Part shown: one piece after another, positions 9,909 to 18,441 of the stretch | How the letters are laid out: every line of letters begins with the position of its first letter | Numbering within the stretch: the first letter of the stretch is position 1 | Assembly (NCBI RefSeq): GCF_050122995.1 | Contig: NZ_JBNLIA010000001.1 | Coordinates: 310,001-374,000 of the forward strand | From: Haloparvum alkalitolerans | GTDB taxonomy: Archaea; Halobacteriota; Halobacteria; Halobacteriales; Haloferacaceae | Reading direction: 5' to 3' | Length of the DNA stretch: 64,000 bases | Position numbers and translations under genes: made by a program | Notes under the pieces: model-generated | Seen by the model: only the letters and a program-made list of their open reading frames with translations | Database searches by the model: none | What the model was told of the DNA's origin: nothing

Positions 9909-10370
9909 ATGAGCGACGACGAGCACGCGCGGCGGGCGGCCGACCCCTCGCTCCCGGCCGGCTACGCGCTCCGCGAGACGACCCCTTCGGTCGAGGCGTT
10001 TCTGTCCCTGCGGGCGGCCGCGGACATGACCCCGCGGTCGCGCGAGGCGGTCGAGCGGGGGCTCCCGAACACGACCTACGGCGTTCACGTCGTGGAGGAG
10101 GCGAGCGGGGAGCCGGTCGGCATGGCGCGGATCGTCGGCGACGGCGGCTCCGTCTTCCACCTCTCGGACATGGCGGTCGCGGAGGCGCATCAGGGGCGGG
10201 GCGTCGGGACGGCGATGATGGACGCGCTCGTCGCGTGGCTCCGCACCGAGGCGCCCGCGGGCGCGTACGTCAACCTGATGGCGGACGTCGACGGCTTCTA
10301 CGAGCGCTGGGGCTTCCGGGAGAGCGCGCCGGCCTCGAAGGGGATGTGGATCCGGACGGAGGAACTCTGA
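9909..10370 (+). CDS. GNAT family N-acetyltransferase
   Basis: This 153-residue protein has the Gcn5-related acetyltransferase fold. Motif A with the acetyl-CoA pyrophosphate loop reads VAEAHQGRGVGTAMMDAL (residues about 92-109). It is followed by a beta-bulge strand YVNLMADVDGFYERWGFRE, which is typical of small-molecule or aminoglycoside-like GNATs. The substrate is not predictable. It is a single gene with its own upstream region, followed 75 bases later by a Nudix hydrolase on the same strand. Confidence 0.9.
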   Translation: MSDDEHARRAADPSLPAGYALRETTPSVEAFLSLRAAADMTPRSREAVERGLPNTTYGVHVVEEASGEPVGMARIVGDGGSVFHLSDMAVAEAHQGRGVGTAMMDALVAWLRTEAPAGAYVNLMADVDGFYERWGFRESAPASKGMWIRTEEL

Positions 10371-10445
10371 GAGGGAACTGTTCGGGCGGGACCCGGCCGA
10401 CCGCGAACCGAACCGGCCATATTCCGCGCCCGCCTGAGCCGACGC

Positions 10446-10919
10446 ATGGAGACGACGCGCCACTTCACGGCGACGACGTACATCGTCAACGACGGGGCGA
10501 CCGCGCTGCACGCCCACGAGCGGCTCGGCATCCGCCTCCCGCCGGGCGGACACGTCGACCGCGACGAGCTCCCGCACGAGGCGGCGCTGCGGGAGGTTCG
10601 CGAGGAGACGGGACTGGAGGCCGAGTTGGTCGCGGACGACCCCGGCATCGAGGGGCCGCAGGGCCACAGCCTCCCGCAGCCGGCACACCTGATGCTGCAC
10701 GACATCAACGTCCACGAGGACGGCAGCGTCGGCCACCAGCACATCGATCACTGCTACTTCGCGCGGGTCGACGGCCGCGACATCGACCCCGACGGCCACG
10801 ACGAGCGAGGGGCGGCCGCGTGGGACTGGTACGCGCCCGCGGACCTCCGCGCCGCGGACCTCGACGCGGACGTGGTCCGGCTCGGCATCGAGGCCATCGA
10901 GACGGTCGGCGAGGCGTAA
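10446..10919 (+). CDS. Nudix hydrolase
   Basis: This 157-residue Nudix protein probably cleaves a nucleoside diphosphate linked to another group. The Nudix box spans roughly residues 37-59 and fits G-x5-E-x7-REVREETGL, with the metal-binding glutamates intact. After the box there is a His-rich stretch (LMLHDINVHEDGSVGHQHIDH) common in haloarchaeal homologues. The substrate is unknown. A TATA-like CCATATTCC lies about 27 bases before the ATG, so the transcript is probably leaderless. Confidence 0.92.
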   Translation: METTRHFTATTYIVNDGATALHAHERLGIRLPPGGHVDRDELPHEAALREVREETGLEAELVADDPGIEGPQGHSLPQPAHLMLHDINVHEDGSVGHQHIDHCYFARVDGRDIDPDGHDERGAAAWDWYAPADLRAADLDADVVRLGIEAIETVGEA

Positions 10920-11052
10920 GACCGGCGGGCGGCTCGGTCGAACGCGTTCAGGCTCGCTGTCACGAGAAAAACACGTAGCGCCCGCGAGACGTGTCAGACG
11001 CCCGTCCCACGCTCCGGAAAGTATTTGCGTCGCCTCCGGCGAGATAGCCCAA

Positions 11053-13545
11053 ATGGACGCCGAGCGTATCGACAACGTGACCGGCTGGGACGAGGCGTCG
11101 TACGCGGACGGCTACGCCGGGCTCCGCCGGCTGGCGGACCGGGACTTCTCCGGGGCCGTCACCGACGGCGCCGCGTGGCTGTTCATGCTGAACGGCCGCG
11201 TCGTCGGAGTGATCGACGGCGACCTCGACGGCTTCGCGGACGCGTCGGGCACCGCCTACGAGGCCCCGCACGACGCCCTCCCGCTGCTGTACGCCATGCA
11301 GGAACTGGGCGGCGAGACGCGGGCGCAGTACTACACGAACGACACCCCGCTCTCGGAGGCGGACACGACGCTGTCGGCCGGCAACTTCACCGGCTACGTC
11401 GAACTCTCCGAGAACGTGCTGTCGGGCGACTACTACGTCGCTTACTACGGCGGCGAGTCGCTGGCGTGCGCGTTCGTCGGCAACTCCCGCACCCTCAAGA
11501 CGGGCGAGGAGGCGTTCGACCTGGCCGACGACGAGGTGGGCATCTACCGCGTGGTCGAGGTCGACCTCGACGTGCGCGAGGTTCCGGACGCCGAGCCGAA
11601 CGCGGCCGACGCAGCCAACGCGGCCAACACGGCCGACGCGGACGCTCTGACGGACGACGCGACCGACGCGGCCGATGAGGACAGCGAGGACGAACGGACC
11701 GCCGCCGAGACGGCCGAGTCCGACCGAGCAGCCTCAGACGACGGCGACAGTGACCACACGGCCGTCGGGCCGATCGACCCCGACCCCTCGGCGGCCACGG
11801 GGTCGTCCACCGCGGCCAGCGAGCCCACGGACGCAGGAGCGGGGGATCCCGACCCCGCACAGTCCGCTGCCGAATCCGACTCGGAGACGGTCGAGGCCGG
11901 GAGGCGGGCCTCCGAGGCCGACGCGGACGCTCGGACGGACGACGGGCCGACCGACGAGGCGCCCGGCGAGACGACCGGCGGGAGGGCGGACGAGACGGCC
12001 GACGACGCGACCCACGAGACGGCCGGCGACGCCGACGCGGACGCCGACGTGAGCCGGACCGCTGCGCCGTCGAACCGCCGGCCCGAACCGTCCCGGGAGT
12101 CGGACGCCGAGACCGCCGCCGACGAGTCCACTTCGGGGGCACGGCCTCCAGAGGGGTGGGGGGACGCTCCGGCCGAGACGCGCGAGGCCGGCCACGTCGC
12201 CGCTCAGCAGTCGGAGGCGACGAGCGAGTCGACCCCGGCCGACCCGGACGACGACGTCTTCTCCGAGGAGGAGGAGTGGCGGGAGGCGCGGTCGATCCCG
12301 GCGCTCGATCCGACGGAGGCGGGGCCGGGCCGGACGCGGCCACAGCAGTCGAGCGAGGGGTCGGACGGTCGAGCGGAGCGGTCGAGCGGTCGAGCGGAGC
12401 GCGGAGGCCAGTCGACCCGGAACGGGCGCGGCGGGTCGAGCGAGGCAGCGAGCGGCGACCGGTCGAGCGGCGGCGACGGCCGGGACCGCGGCGATCGAAC
12501 GGAGCCCCGGCCGACGGGAACCGGGTCGGAGGCGGACCCCGAGACGGCCGCCGACAGGAAGCAGGCCGTGAGCGAGCGACCGTCGGTCCAGCGGAGCCAG
12601 CTCCAGCGGCAGGTCAACCGACTCGAGCAGGAGCTCGACCGCGCGGAGACCGAGCGCGAGCAGGCGGCCGAGGAACGCGAGGCGGTCGCCGCCGAGCGCG
12701 ACGAGTACCGCGAGGAGGCCGAGCGGTTGGAGTCGCGGGTCGCCGAGCTGGAGTCCGAACTGAAGTCCGTCCGCGGCGACCTCCGCGAGGCGCGCGCACA
12801 GCTTCCCGACGGCGATCGGACGATGTCGCCCGCCGACGCGCTCGCGGGGACGAACCTGTTCGTGCGCTACGAGTCGCAGGGGGGCGCCACGCTGGAGAAG
12901 GCCCACGACGGGGAAGTGAGCCGCGAGGAACTCGCCGGGAACCTCCGGCTGGAGTACCACACCAGCTTCGAGGACGAGGGTGTCGTCGTCGACGGCGAGC
13001 CCTACGAGGAGTTCCTCCGCGGCACGATGGAGTACGGCTTCACCCGGTGGGTCGCCGAGGAGCTCCCGTTCGAGGTGCGCGAGACGGGCAACGTCGGGGC
13101 GCTCGCCGACCTGTACGACGCGATCCCGGAGATCGACCGCGCGGAAATCGGCGGCTCCGCGTCAATCCGACGCACGGAGGACGGCGAGGAGACACGCGAG
13201 CAGCGCACCTTCGACCTGGTGTTGCGCGACCGGATGGGAACGCCGCTCTTCGTCGCGGACCTCAACGACAGCCGCGAGCCGACGCCGGAGCGGACGCTGG
13301 AGGAGCTGGTCGAGCACGGCAGCCACCTCGCGGAGTCCGACGACGCGTTCGCGGCCGCGTTCGCGGTCACGTCGAGCTTCTTCGAGCCCGGGGCGCTGGA
13401 GACGGCCGACGACGCCACCGGCGGCGGCATCCTGAGCCGATCGAAGCGCAAGAGCTACGTGAAGATCGCCAGAAAGCGCGGCTACCACCTGTGTCTCGCG
13501 GAGTCGCGAGACGGCGGGTTCCACCTGACGGTGCCCGAACTGTAG
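11053..13545 (+). CDS. Large modular protein: N-terminal domain, acidic linker, coiled coil, C-terminal domain (function unknown)
   Basis: I do not recognise a named function. The 830 residues fall into four parts. Residues 1-175 are a globular alpha/beta domain (GRVVGVIDGDLDGF, GYVELSENVLSGDYYVAYYGG) that looks like a small ligand- or partner-binding module. Residues about 175-515 are a very acidic, low-complexity linker rich in D, E, A, T and S. Residues 517-581 form a strong coiled coil (LQRQVNRLEQELDRAETERE). Residues 590-830 are a second globular domain with FDLVLRDRMGTPLFVADLND near 721. There is no signal peptide or membrane segment, so it is cytoplasmic and probably dimeric. A TATA-like AAGTATTTGC lies about 30 bases upstream. 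The linker base composition matches the surroundings, giving no sign of transfer. Confidence 0.85.
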   Translation: MDAERIDNVTGWDEASYADGYAGLRRLADRDFSGAVTDGAAWLFMLNGRVVGVIDGDLDGFADASGTAYEAPHDALPLLYAMQELGGETRAQYYTNDTPLSEADTTLSAGNFTGYVELSENVLSGDYYVAYYGGESLACAFVGNSRTLKTGEEAFDLADDEVGIYRVVEVDLDVREVPDAEPNAADAANAANTADADALTDDATDAADEDSEDERTAAETAESDRAASDDGDSDHTAVGPIDPDPSAATGSSTAASEPTDAGAGDPDPAQSAAESDSETVEAGRRASEADADARTDDGPTDEAPGETTGGRADETADDATHETAGDADADADVSRTAAPSNRRPEPSRESDAETAADESTSGARPPEGWGDAPAETREAGHVAAQQSEATSESTPADPDDDVFSEEEEWREARSIPALDPTEAGPGRTRPQQSSEGSDGRAERSSGRAERGGQSTRNGRGGSSEAASGDRSSGGDGRDRGDRTEPRPTGTGSEADPETAADRKQAVSERPSVQRSQLQRQVNRLEQELDRAETEREQAAEEREAVAAERDEYREEAERLESRVAELESELKSVRGDLREARAQLPDGDRTMSPADALAGTNLFVRYESQGGATLEKAHDGEVSREELAGNLRLEYHTSFEDEGVVVDGEPYEEFLRGTMEYGFTRWVAEELPFEVRETGNVGALADLYDAIPEIDRAEIGGSASIRRTEDGEETREQRTFDLVLRDRMGTPLFVADLNDSREPTPERTLEELVEHGSHLAESDDAFAAAFAVTSSFFEPGALETADDATGGGILSRSKRKSYVKIARKRGYHLCLAESRDGGFHLTVPEL

Positions 13546-13639
13546 CGGGAGGAGCCGCTCCGAAAGCGTTCCTGCGAGCGACGGAGGGACGAAATCGAAA
13601 CCGACGATGCGATCCGTGACCGACGTTCGAACCGACGGC

Positions 13640-13945
13640 TCAGCTCTCGACTTCCGCGCCCGAGTCGATCCGCATCTCGCCGAGCTTGTCGACGATCTCG
13701 TCGAGCTTGTCGTCGAGGTCGTCGACGAACTCGTGGGTTCGCTCGGTGGTGATCGCGCCCTGGCTCGAGGGCTCGATCAGGTTCTCCTCCTCCAGCACGC
13801 GGAGCGAGTAGCGCACCTTGTGGTGGGGGTAGCCCGTCTCGTTGGACATCTTCACGATCCCGATGGGCTCGTTCTCGATGACCATCTTCAGGACCTGCAG
13901 GTGCCGTTCCAACATATCGACTTCCTTCTCAAGTCGGTCTATCAT
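13640..13945 (-). CDS. Small winged-helix transcriptional regulator with C-terminal coiled coil
   Basis: This 101-residue DNA-binding protein has an N-terminal helix (IDRLEKEVDMLERHLQVLKMV) followed by a winged helix. The recognition region is ETGYPHHKVRYSLRVLEEENL (residues about 40-60), and the acidic helical tail probably mediates dimerisation. The family is common in haloarchaea and its targets are unknown. The gene is divergent from purA, and the 277 bases between them could hold operators for both. A TATA-like CTTTTAAACC on its own strand lies about 30 bases before the ATG, so the mRNA is probably leaderless. Confidence 0.88.
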   Translation of the reverse strand: MIDRLEKEVDMLERHLQVLKMVIENEPIGIVKMSNETGYPHHKVRYSLRVLEEENLIEPSSQGAITTERTHEFVDDLDDKLDEIVDKLGEMRIDSGAEVES

Positions 13946-13967
13946 GCCACATGTTAACTTGTCTTTC

Positions 13968-13982
13968 GGGGGTTTAAAAGTT
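13968..13982 (-). promoter_or_regulatory. TATA box of the small winged-helix regulator
   Basis: On the minus strand CTTTTAAACC is centred about 30 bases upstream of the ATG, the expected distance for a leaderless haloarchaeal transcript. Confidence 0.6.
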
Positions 13983-14222
13983 GCTGTCCGCGGCGCGTCC
14001 CGAGAAAACCGGCGTCCGATCGTTTATCGTGGGAGTAGTTAACGGTTCGGTTCGCGGGTGCGGCCGGCCGTGGCCCGTCGAGTGCTCGGCTTCCTTCCGA
14101 GGGCCACCCATGCACGTACAAGGGTAGAAAAACGGAACCGATTCGGCGAGAGGACACGTTCTTGGATCATCAGTCGCCGAGGACCGTAATCGGTTTCACA
14201 CCCCCTGCCGATGAACGAACGT

Positions 14223-15581
14223 ATGACTGTCACCATCGTCGGCTCCCAGCTGGGAGACGAGGGCAAGGGCGCCCTCGTCGACCGGTGGGGAGGGGACGCG
14301 GACGTCGTGGTCCGTTATCAGGGCGGCGACAACGCCGGCCACACCGTCGTCGAGGACGGCACCGAGTACAAGCTCTCGCTGGTCCCCTCGGGGGCCGTCC
14401 GCGACAAGATCGGAGTGCTGGGCAACGGCTGCGTCGTCAACCCGCGCACGCTGTTCGACGAGCTGGACGACCTCCGCGAACAGGGGCTCGACCCGGACGT
14501 TCGCATCGCCCGCCGCGCGCACGTCATCATGCCGTACCACCGCGTGCTGGACGGCGTCGAGGAGGAGACGAAGGCGGACGACGAGTCGGGCCAGGAGGTC
14601 GGCACGACCGGCCGCGGCATCGGCCCCACCTACGAGGACAAGGCCGGCCGCCGCGGGGTCCGGATCGCGGACCTGCTCGACCCCGACGCGTTGCGCGAGC
14701 GGCTCTCGTACGTCGTCCCGCAGAAGCGCGCGCTCGCGGAGGAGGTGTACGGGCTCGACGTCTCGACCGGCGAGCACGCCTCGGCGTTCGACGTCGACCA
14801 CCTCGTCGCCGAGTACGGGCAACACGGCGCCCGGATGGCCGAGGAGGACATGACCGTCAACTGCTCGGACTTCCTCCACGAGCGCCGGCAGGCGGGCGAC
14901 GACCTGCTGTACGAGGGCGCCCAGGGGACGATGATCGACGTCGACCACGGGAACTTCCCGTTCGTCACCTCCTCGAACCCGACCGCGGGCGGCGCCGCGG
15001 TCGGCTCCGGCGTCGGCCCGACCGTCGTCGGGCAGGGCGAGGTCGTCGGCATCGTGAAGGCGTACCTCTCGCGGGTCGGCAGCGGGCCGCTCCCGACTGA
15101 ACTCGACGGCACCGACCGCGAGGAGGAACTGGCCGACTACATCCGCGAGAAGGGCGGCGAGTTCGGCACCGTCACGGGCCGCCCGCGCCGCATCGGTTGG
15201 CTCGACGTGCCGATGCTCCGCCACGCCGCCCGCGTCTCCGGCTTCACCGGCATCGCGGTGAACCACGTCGACGTGCTGGCCGGCCTCGACGAGCTGAAGG
15301 TCTGTCACGCCTACGAGCTCGACGGCGAGCGCATCGAGACGGTCCCCGCGACGACCGAGGAGTGGGCGCGCTGCGAGCCGGTGTTCCGCGAGTTCGAGCC
15401 GTGGAGCGAGGACGCCGACTGGGACGCCGCCGTCGCGGAGGGCGGAGACGCGCTCCCCGACGAGACGCAGGCGTACCTCACGTACCTCGCCGAGGAGCTC
15501 GACACCGAGGTGTACGCGGTCGGCGTCGGTCCGGACCGCGCCGAGACGGTCGAGCTGGCGAACCCCTTCGACCGGCTGTAG
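14223..15581 (+). CDS. purA: Adenylosuccinate synthetase
   Basis: This enzyme makes adenylosuccinate from IMP and aspartate with GTP, the first committed step to AMP. The 452 residues cover the full family. GSQLGDEGKGALVDRWGG is the GTP P-loop, GGDNAGHTVV the IMP-binding segment, and GTTGRGIGPTYEDKAGRRG the Arg-rich loop. VTGRPRRIGWLD closes the active site. The ATG at 14223 gives the usual haloarchaeal start MTVTIVGSQ. An ATG 12 bases upstream (MNERMTV) is possible. The gene stands alone, divergent from a winged-helix regulator. Confidence 0.97.
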   Translation: MTVTIVGSQLGDEGKGALVDRWGGDADVVVRYQGGDNAGHTVVEDGTEYKLSLVPSGAVRDKIGVLGNGCVVNPRTLFDELDDLREQGLDPDVRIARRAHVIMPYHRVLDGVEEETKADDESGQEVGTTGRGIGPTYEDKAGRRGVRIADLLDPDALRERLSYVVPQKRALAEEVYGLDVSTGEHASAFDVDHLVAEYGQHGARMAEEDMTVNCSDFLHERRQAGDDLLYEGAQGTMIDVDHGNFPFVTSSNPTAGGAAVGSGVGPTVVGQGEVVGIVKAYLSRVGSGPLPTELDGTDREEELADYIREKGGEFGTVTGRPRRIGWLDVPMLRHAARVSGFTGIAVNHVDVLAGLDELKVCHAYELDGERIETVPATTEEWARCEPVFREFEPWSEDADWDAAVAEGGDALPDETQAYLTYLAEELDTEVYAVGVGPDRAETVELANPFDRL

Positions 15582-15778
15582 CAGGGCCGCGGCGCGCCGT
15601 CGACGGCGATCGCGGCAACGATCGCCGAAGCAGACGAGACGAGAACTCGACGGTTTCGGCCTCGTGGAGGTTACACGGCCCGCGATCGGCCATTTTTGAC
15701 CGAGACTGACCGTCATCGACGGCTGCAGCACTCGGTCCGGTCCGTGGGTTGACGCCGCGTCCGACCAATAGCCACGCG

Positions 15779-16231
15779 ATGAGCGAAACCGACCCGACAC
15801 AGCAGTTTTCCGTGACGGCCGAGGGAGAGACGTCCTCGCGGACGACGGTGAGCGTTCGCGACTTCGAGTTCGTCGTCGACGAGCCGACCGCGGTCGGCGG
15901 GACGAACGAGGGGCCGACGCCGGTCGAGTACCTGCTCGGCGCGTGGGCGGGGTGTCTCAACCTCACCGCGCACAACGTCGCCGCAGACCGCGGCGTCGAA
16001 ATCGAGGGGATCGAACTCGGCCTGGAGGGCGATCTCGACCCACGGAAGTTCGCGCATGGAAGCGACGGGGCGCGCGCCGGGTTTCAGGAGATCCGGGTCG
16101 AGGTCAAGCTCGCCGCGGACGGCGACGACGAGGCACTCGACGGGTTCGCCGCCGAGGTGGAGGAGCGGTGTCCCGTTGGCGACAACCTCCAGAACGCCAC
16201 GCCTGCGGCCGTGAGCGTCGACCTGCGCTGA
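15779..16231 (+). CDS. OsmC / Ohr family thiol peroxidase-like protein
   Basis: This 150-residue OsmC-fold protein has both conserved cysteines. One lies in AWAGCLNLTAHNVAADRG on the central helix and one in EERCPVGDNLQ. In characterised relatives they form the peroxidatic dithiol that reduces organic hydroperoxides. The spacing fits the OsmC/YhfA branch rather than classical Ohr. The ATG at 15779 (MSETDPTQQFSV) is preferred over an in-frame TTG 30 bases upstream. The 197 bases before it contain an 8-base hairpin (GGCGATCG/CGATCGCC) and a short T-run, probably the end of the purA transcript. Confidence 0.88.
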   Translation: MSETDPTQQFSVTAEGETSSRTTVSVRDFEFVVDEPTAVGGTNEGPTPVEYLLGAWAGCLNLTAHNVAADRGVEIEGIELGLEGDLDPRKFAHGSDGARAGFQEIRVEVKLAADGDDEALDGFAAEVEERCPVGDNLQNATPAAVSVDLR

Positions 16232-16309
16232 CCGACTCCACGCCCGGTCGATCGCGGGGCGCGCCGCCCAACCCGTAGGCTTTTGCCGAATCCCCGTCAA
16301 CCCGGAACC

Positions 16310-16510
16310 ATGAAGGAGTCGCTGCTGGACATCGTCTGCTGCCCGCTCGACAAGGAGGACCTCGAACTCGACGCCACGGAGCGCGAGGACGGCGAGGTCA
16401 TCGCCGGGACGCTGACCTGCACGGAGTGCGGCGAGGTCTACCCCATCGAGGACGGCATCCCGAACCTCCTCCCGCCGGACATGCGCGAGGAAGAGGAAGC
16501 GGCTGCGTAG
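16310..16510 (+). CDS. Trm112-like zinc-binding methyltransferase partner
   Basis: This 66-residue protein has a Trm112 fold. The N-terminal LLDIVCCPLDKEDLEL and the later CTECGEVYPIEDGIPNLLP provide the Cys pairs of a zinc-binding site, and IPNLLP is the family end motif. In Haloferax the Trm112 homologue activates several methyltransferases of the translation and RNA-modification machinery. That role is likely here but not shown. The protein ends in an acidic tail. The in-frame sequence upstream of ATG 16310 is not conserved-looking. Confidence 0.9.
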   Translation: MKESLLDIVCCPLDKEDLELDATEREDGEVIAGTLTCTECGEVYPIEDGIPNLLPPDMREEEEAAA

Positions 16511-16653
16511 GGAGCTCCGGCCTTTTCGGACGGCGAACCCGACTCGGTCGCGCGCCGCGTCACCGTCGCGACGCCGCACCGGAGTGGCGACGCCGCGTCG
16601 GGGACCGAACCGCCGTACTGAACCTTTTTGACGCGTCGGCGCGACGACGAGGT

Positions 16654-17232
16654 GTGTCGACGCTGCAGGTCGAGTTGAACGGGGACGGCGTCCACTCCAT
16701 CGCGGCGCCGGACCGCTTCGCCGCCCAGGGGTCGTTCAGCATCGCGCTCGTCAACCGCGGGCAGGCGAGTCACGTCCACCTCAACCTCGACGACACGCTC
16801 GCGGAGGTGGCGACGCTGGCCGCCACGAACCACTACGTCGAGAGCGAGGGCGTCACCCACGTCCAGGTGACCGCCGCCGAGCCGGACGACACCGTACGGG
16901 GGAAACTCAAAGTCGTCGTCGGCCACGGCGCGGCCACGGAGTACGTCACGCTCGCGGTCGAGCCCCGCCCGCGGAACGAGCAGCCGGTGATCGTCGACGA
17001 GTCGCTCTCCTCGCCGCCGGAGCGCGAGCCGGAACCGACGCCGGCGGAGGCGCTCGCGGCGGCGGTCGACGAGCACCTGACCGGCGAGCGCGTCACCGCG
17101 GTCGCGGTGGTGGCGGTCGCGCTCGTCGTGGCGGTCGCCGTCGCGCTCGCCGTCGACAGCCCGCTGGTTCAGGCGGGCGCCGCGGTCGTCGTCCTCGCGG
17201 CCGCGGCGGCGAGCTACCTCGCGGTCCGGTGA
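16654..17232 (+). CDS. Uncharacterised haloarchaeal protein with beta-rich domain and C-terminal membrane hairpin
   Basis: I do not recognise a function. With the GTG at 16654 the protein has 192 residues. Residues 1-115 form a strand-rich, hydrophilic domain (FSIALVNRGQASHVHLNLDD, TVRGKLKVVVGHGAATEYVTL) similar in style to Ig-like modules. A Pro/Glu-rich linker (PPEREPEPTPAE) follows. The last 50 residues form two closely spaced hydrophobic helices (AVAVVAVALVVAVAVALAV and AAVVVLAAAAASYLAV). With no signal peptide, the soluble domain probably faces the cytoplasm. The frame is open further upstream, but those residues are Arg-rich and look non-coding. Confidence 0.75.
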   Translation: MSTLQVELNGDGVHSIAAPDRFAAQGSFSIALVNRGQASHVHLNLDDTLAEVATLAATNHYVESEGVTHVQVTAAEPDDTVRGKLKVVVGHGAATEYVTLAVEPRPRNEQPVIVDESLSSPPEREPEPTPAEALAAAVDEHLTGERVTAVAVVAVALVVAVAVALAVDSPLVQAGAAVVVLAAAAASYLAVR

Positions 17233-17263
17233 CCGGACCCGCTCCTCGTGCGGGACCGGAGCG

Positions 17264-18439
17264 CTACTCCTCGTCCGCGTCGGTGGGAACGCCGCAGAGG
17301 TTCCCCGCCTCGTCGAACCGCTTCGCGCGCAGGAACCGCGTGCGGTAGCGGTTCGCCCCCTCGTAGACGTCCGCCTCGCGGATCTCGTCCGTGCGGTCGT
17401 CCGCCACCGCGTCGATGATCGCCTCGACCTGCTCCTTCTCGCTCGGCGTCAGCTCGAACTCGTAGGTGCGCTCGGTCTCGCCCTCCAGTTTCGTCCACTT
17501 GCGCGCGGCGGAGACCACGAGCGAACAGGGCTCCCGGCAGGGGAAGACGCCGTCGCCGCCGTCCACGTCGAGGTCGGTCTCCTCGTCGTACTCCCACTCG
17601 CGGCGCTTCAGGCACTGCGAGTCGTCGCAGGTCGCCTCCGCGACCCAGTTCACGTGCTCGTGGCCCTCGCCGCGGTCCCACGTCCGGATCACGCCGTAGA
17701 TGCCCGACTGCCGCTCCATCGTCTCGCGCCAGTGGTTCACGTCGAGTTCCCCCTCGCGCTCGCGGTGCCAGTTGGCGACCGTCGCGGGGTAGACCGTCTC
17801 GACCGTCTCGTAGACGCTCCGGTGGTCGAGGGCCGCGAAGACCCAGCCGGTGGGGAGCGTCGGCGCGGTCTTGAGCGGTCGGTATCGGTCGTCGTCGTCG
17901 AACTTGACGAGCCGGCGCGCCTCCAGCGGGTCGTCGTAGCCGTCGAGGTCCGCGGCGTCCGCGCCCGCCTCGTCGGCGTGTCTGACCTCGTAGACGCGGT
18001 CGCCCCGGTCGCCGAGCCGGACCGAGACGAGCAGCTGGCCCCACTCCCGGGCGGCGCCGTCCGCGAGCGCGGCGTACCGGGCGGCCACGCCCTCCGCGTC
18101 GACACCGTGCACGTCGACGCCCTCCAGCCACCGAACGAAGGAGGCGCGCGGACCGCCTTCGCCGACCCGCTCGGTCAGGAAGTGCCAGTCGGTCACCGCA
18201 GTCGCGTGCGCGCTCGCGAGCTCGTGGAGTCCGCTCTCGGAGAGTCCCTCGTGGCGCTCGCCGTCGGCCGCCTCGACGCGGTAGCCGTCGCCGTCAGCGT
18301 CGGCCGGCCGTGCGGTGAAGCCGCCGTGGTCGACCGACTCGCCGGCGTCGAGCGCGCGGACGAGCGCGTCGAAGGCGGCGCCGCCGAGCGTCACGTCCGG
18401 CGGGTCGGCGGGGGCGGCCGCCGGGGCGCGGTCCGCCAT
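17264..18439 (-). CDS. DR2241-family iron-sulfur protein next to CbiX
   Basis: This 391-residue protein resembles the DR2241 family, which in other organisms carries a 4Fe-4S cluster site and sits beside CbiX-type chelatases. The C-terminal half holds four cysteines in two pairs, CDDSQC and CREPC, a plausible cluster site. Around them are conserved-looking WNREREGELDVN-like and RTWDRGEGHEHVNWVAEA segments. The biochemical role is not established. It follows cbiX on the same strand with a 2-base gap, so the two are translationally linked. No other cobalamin gene is visible in the window. The ATG at 18439 is chosen over the long open frame upstream, which is a shadow of cbiX. Confidence 0.82.
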   Translation of the reverse strand: MADRAPAAAPADPPDVTLGGAAFDALVRALDAGESVDHGGFTARPADADGDGYRVEAADGERHEGLSESGLHELASAHATAVTDWHFLTERVGEGGPRASFVRWLEGVDVHGVDAEGVAARYAALADGAAREWGQLLVSVRLGDRGDRVYEVRHADEAGADAADLDGYDDPLEARRLVKFDDDDRYRPLKTAPTLPTGWVFAALDHRSVYETVETVYPATVANWHREREGELDVNHWRETMERQSGIYGVIRTWDRGEGHEHVNWVAEATCDDSQCLKRREWEYDEETDLDVDGGDGVFPCREPCSLVVSAARKWTKLEGETERTYEFELTPSEKEQVEAIIDAVADDRTDEIREADVYEGANRYRTRFLRAKRFDEAGNLCGVPTDADEE

Positions 18440-18441
18440 CG

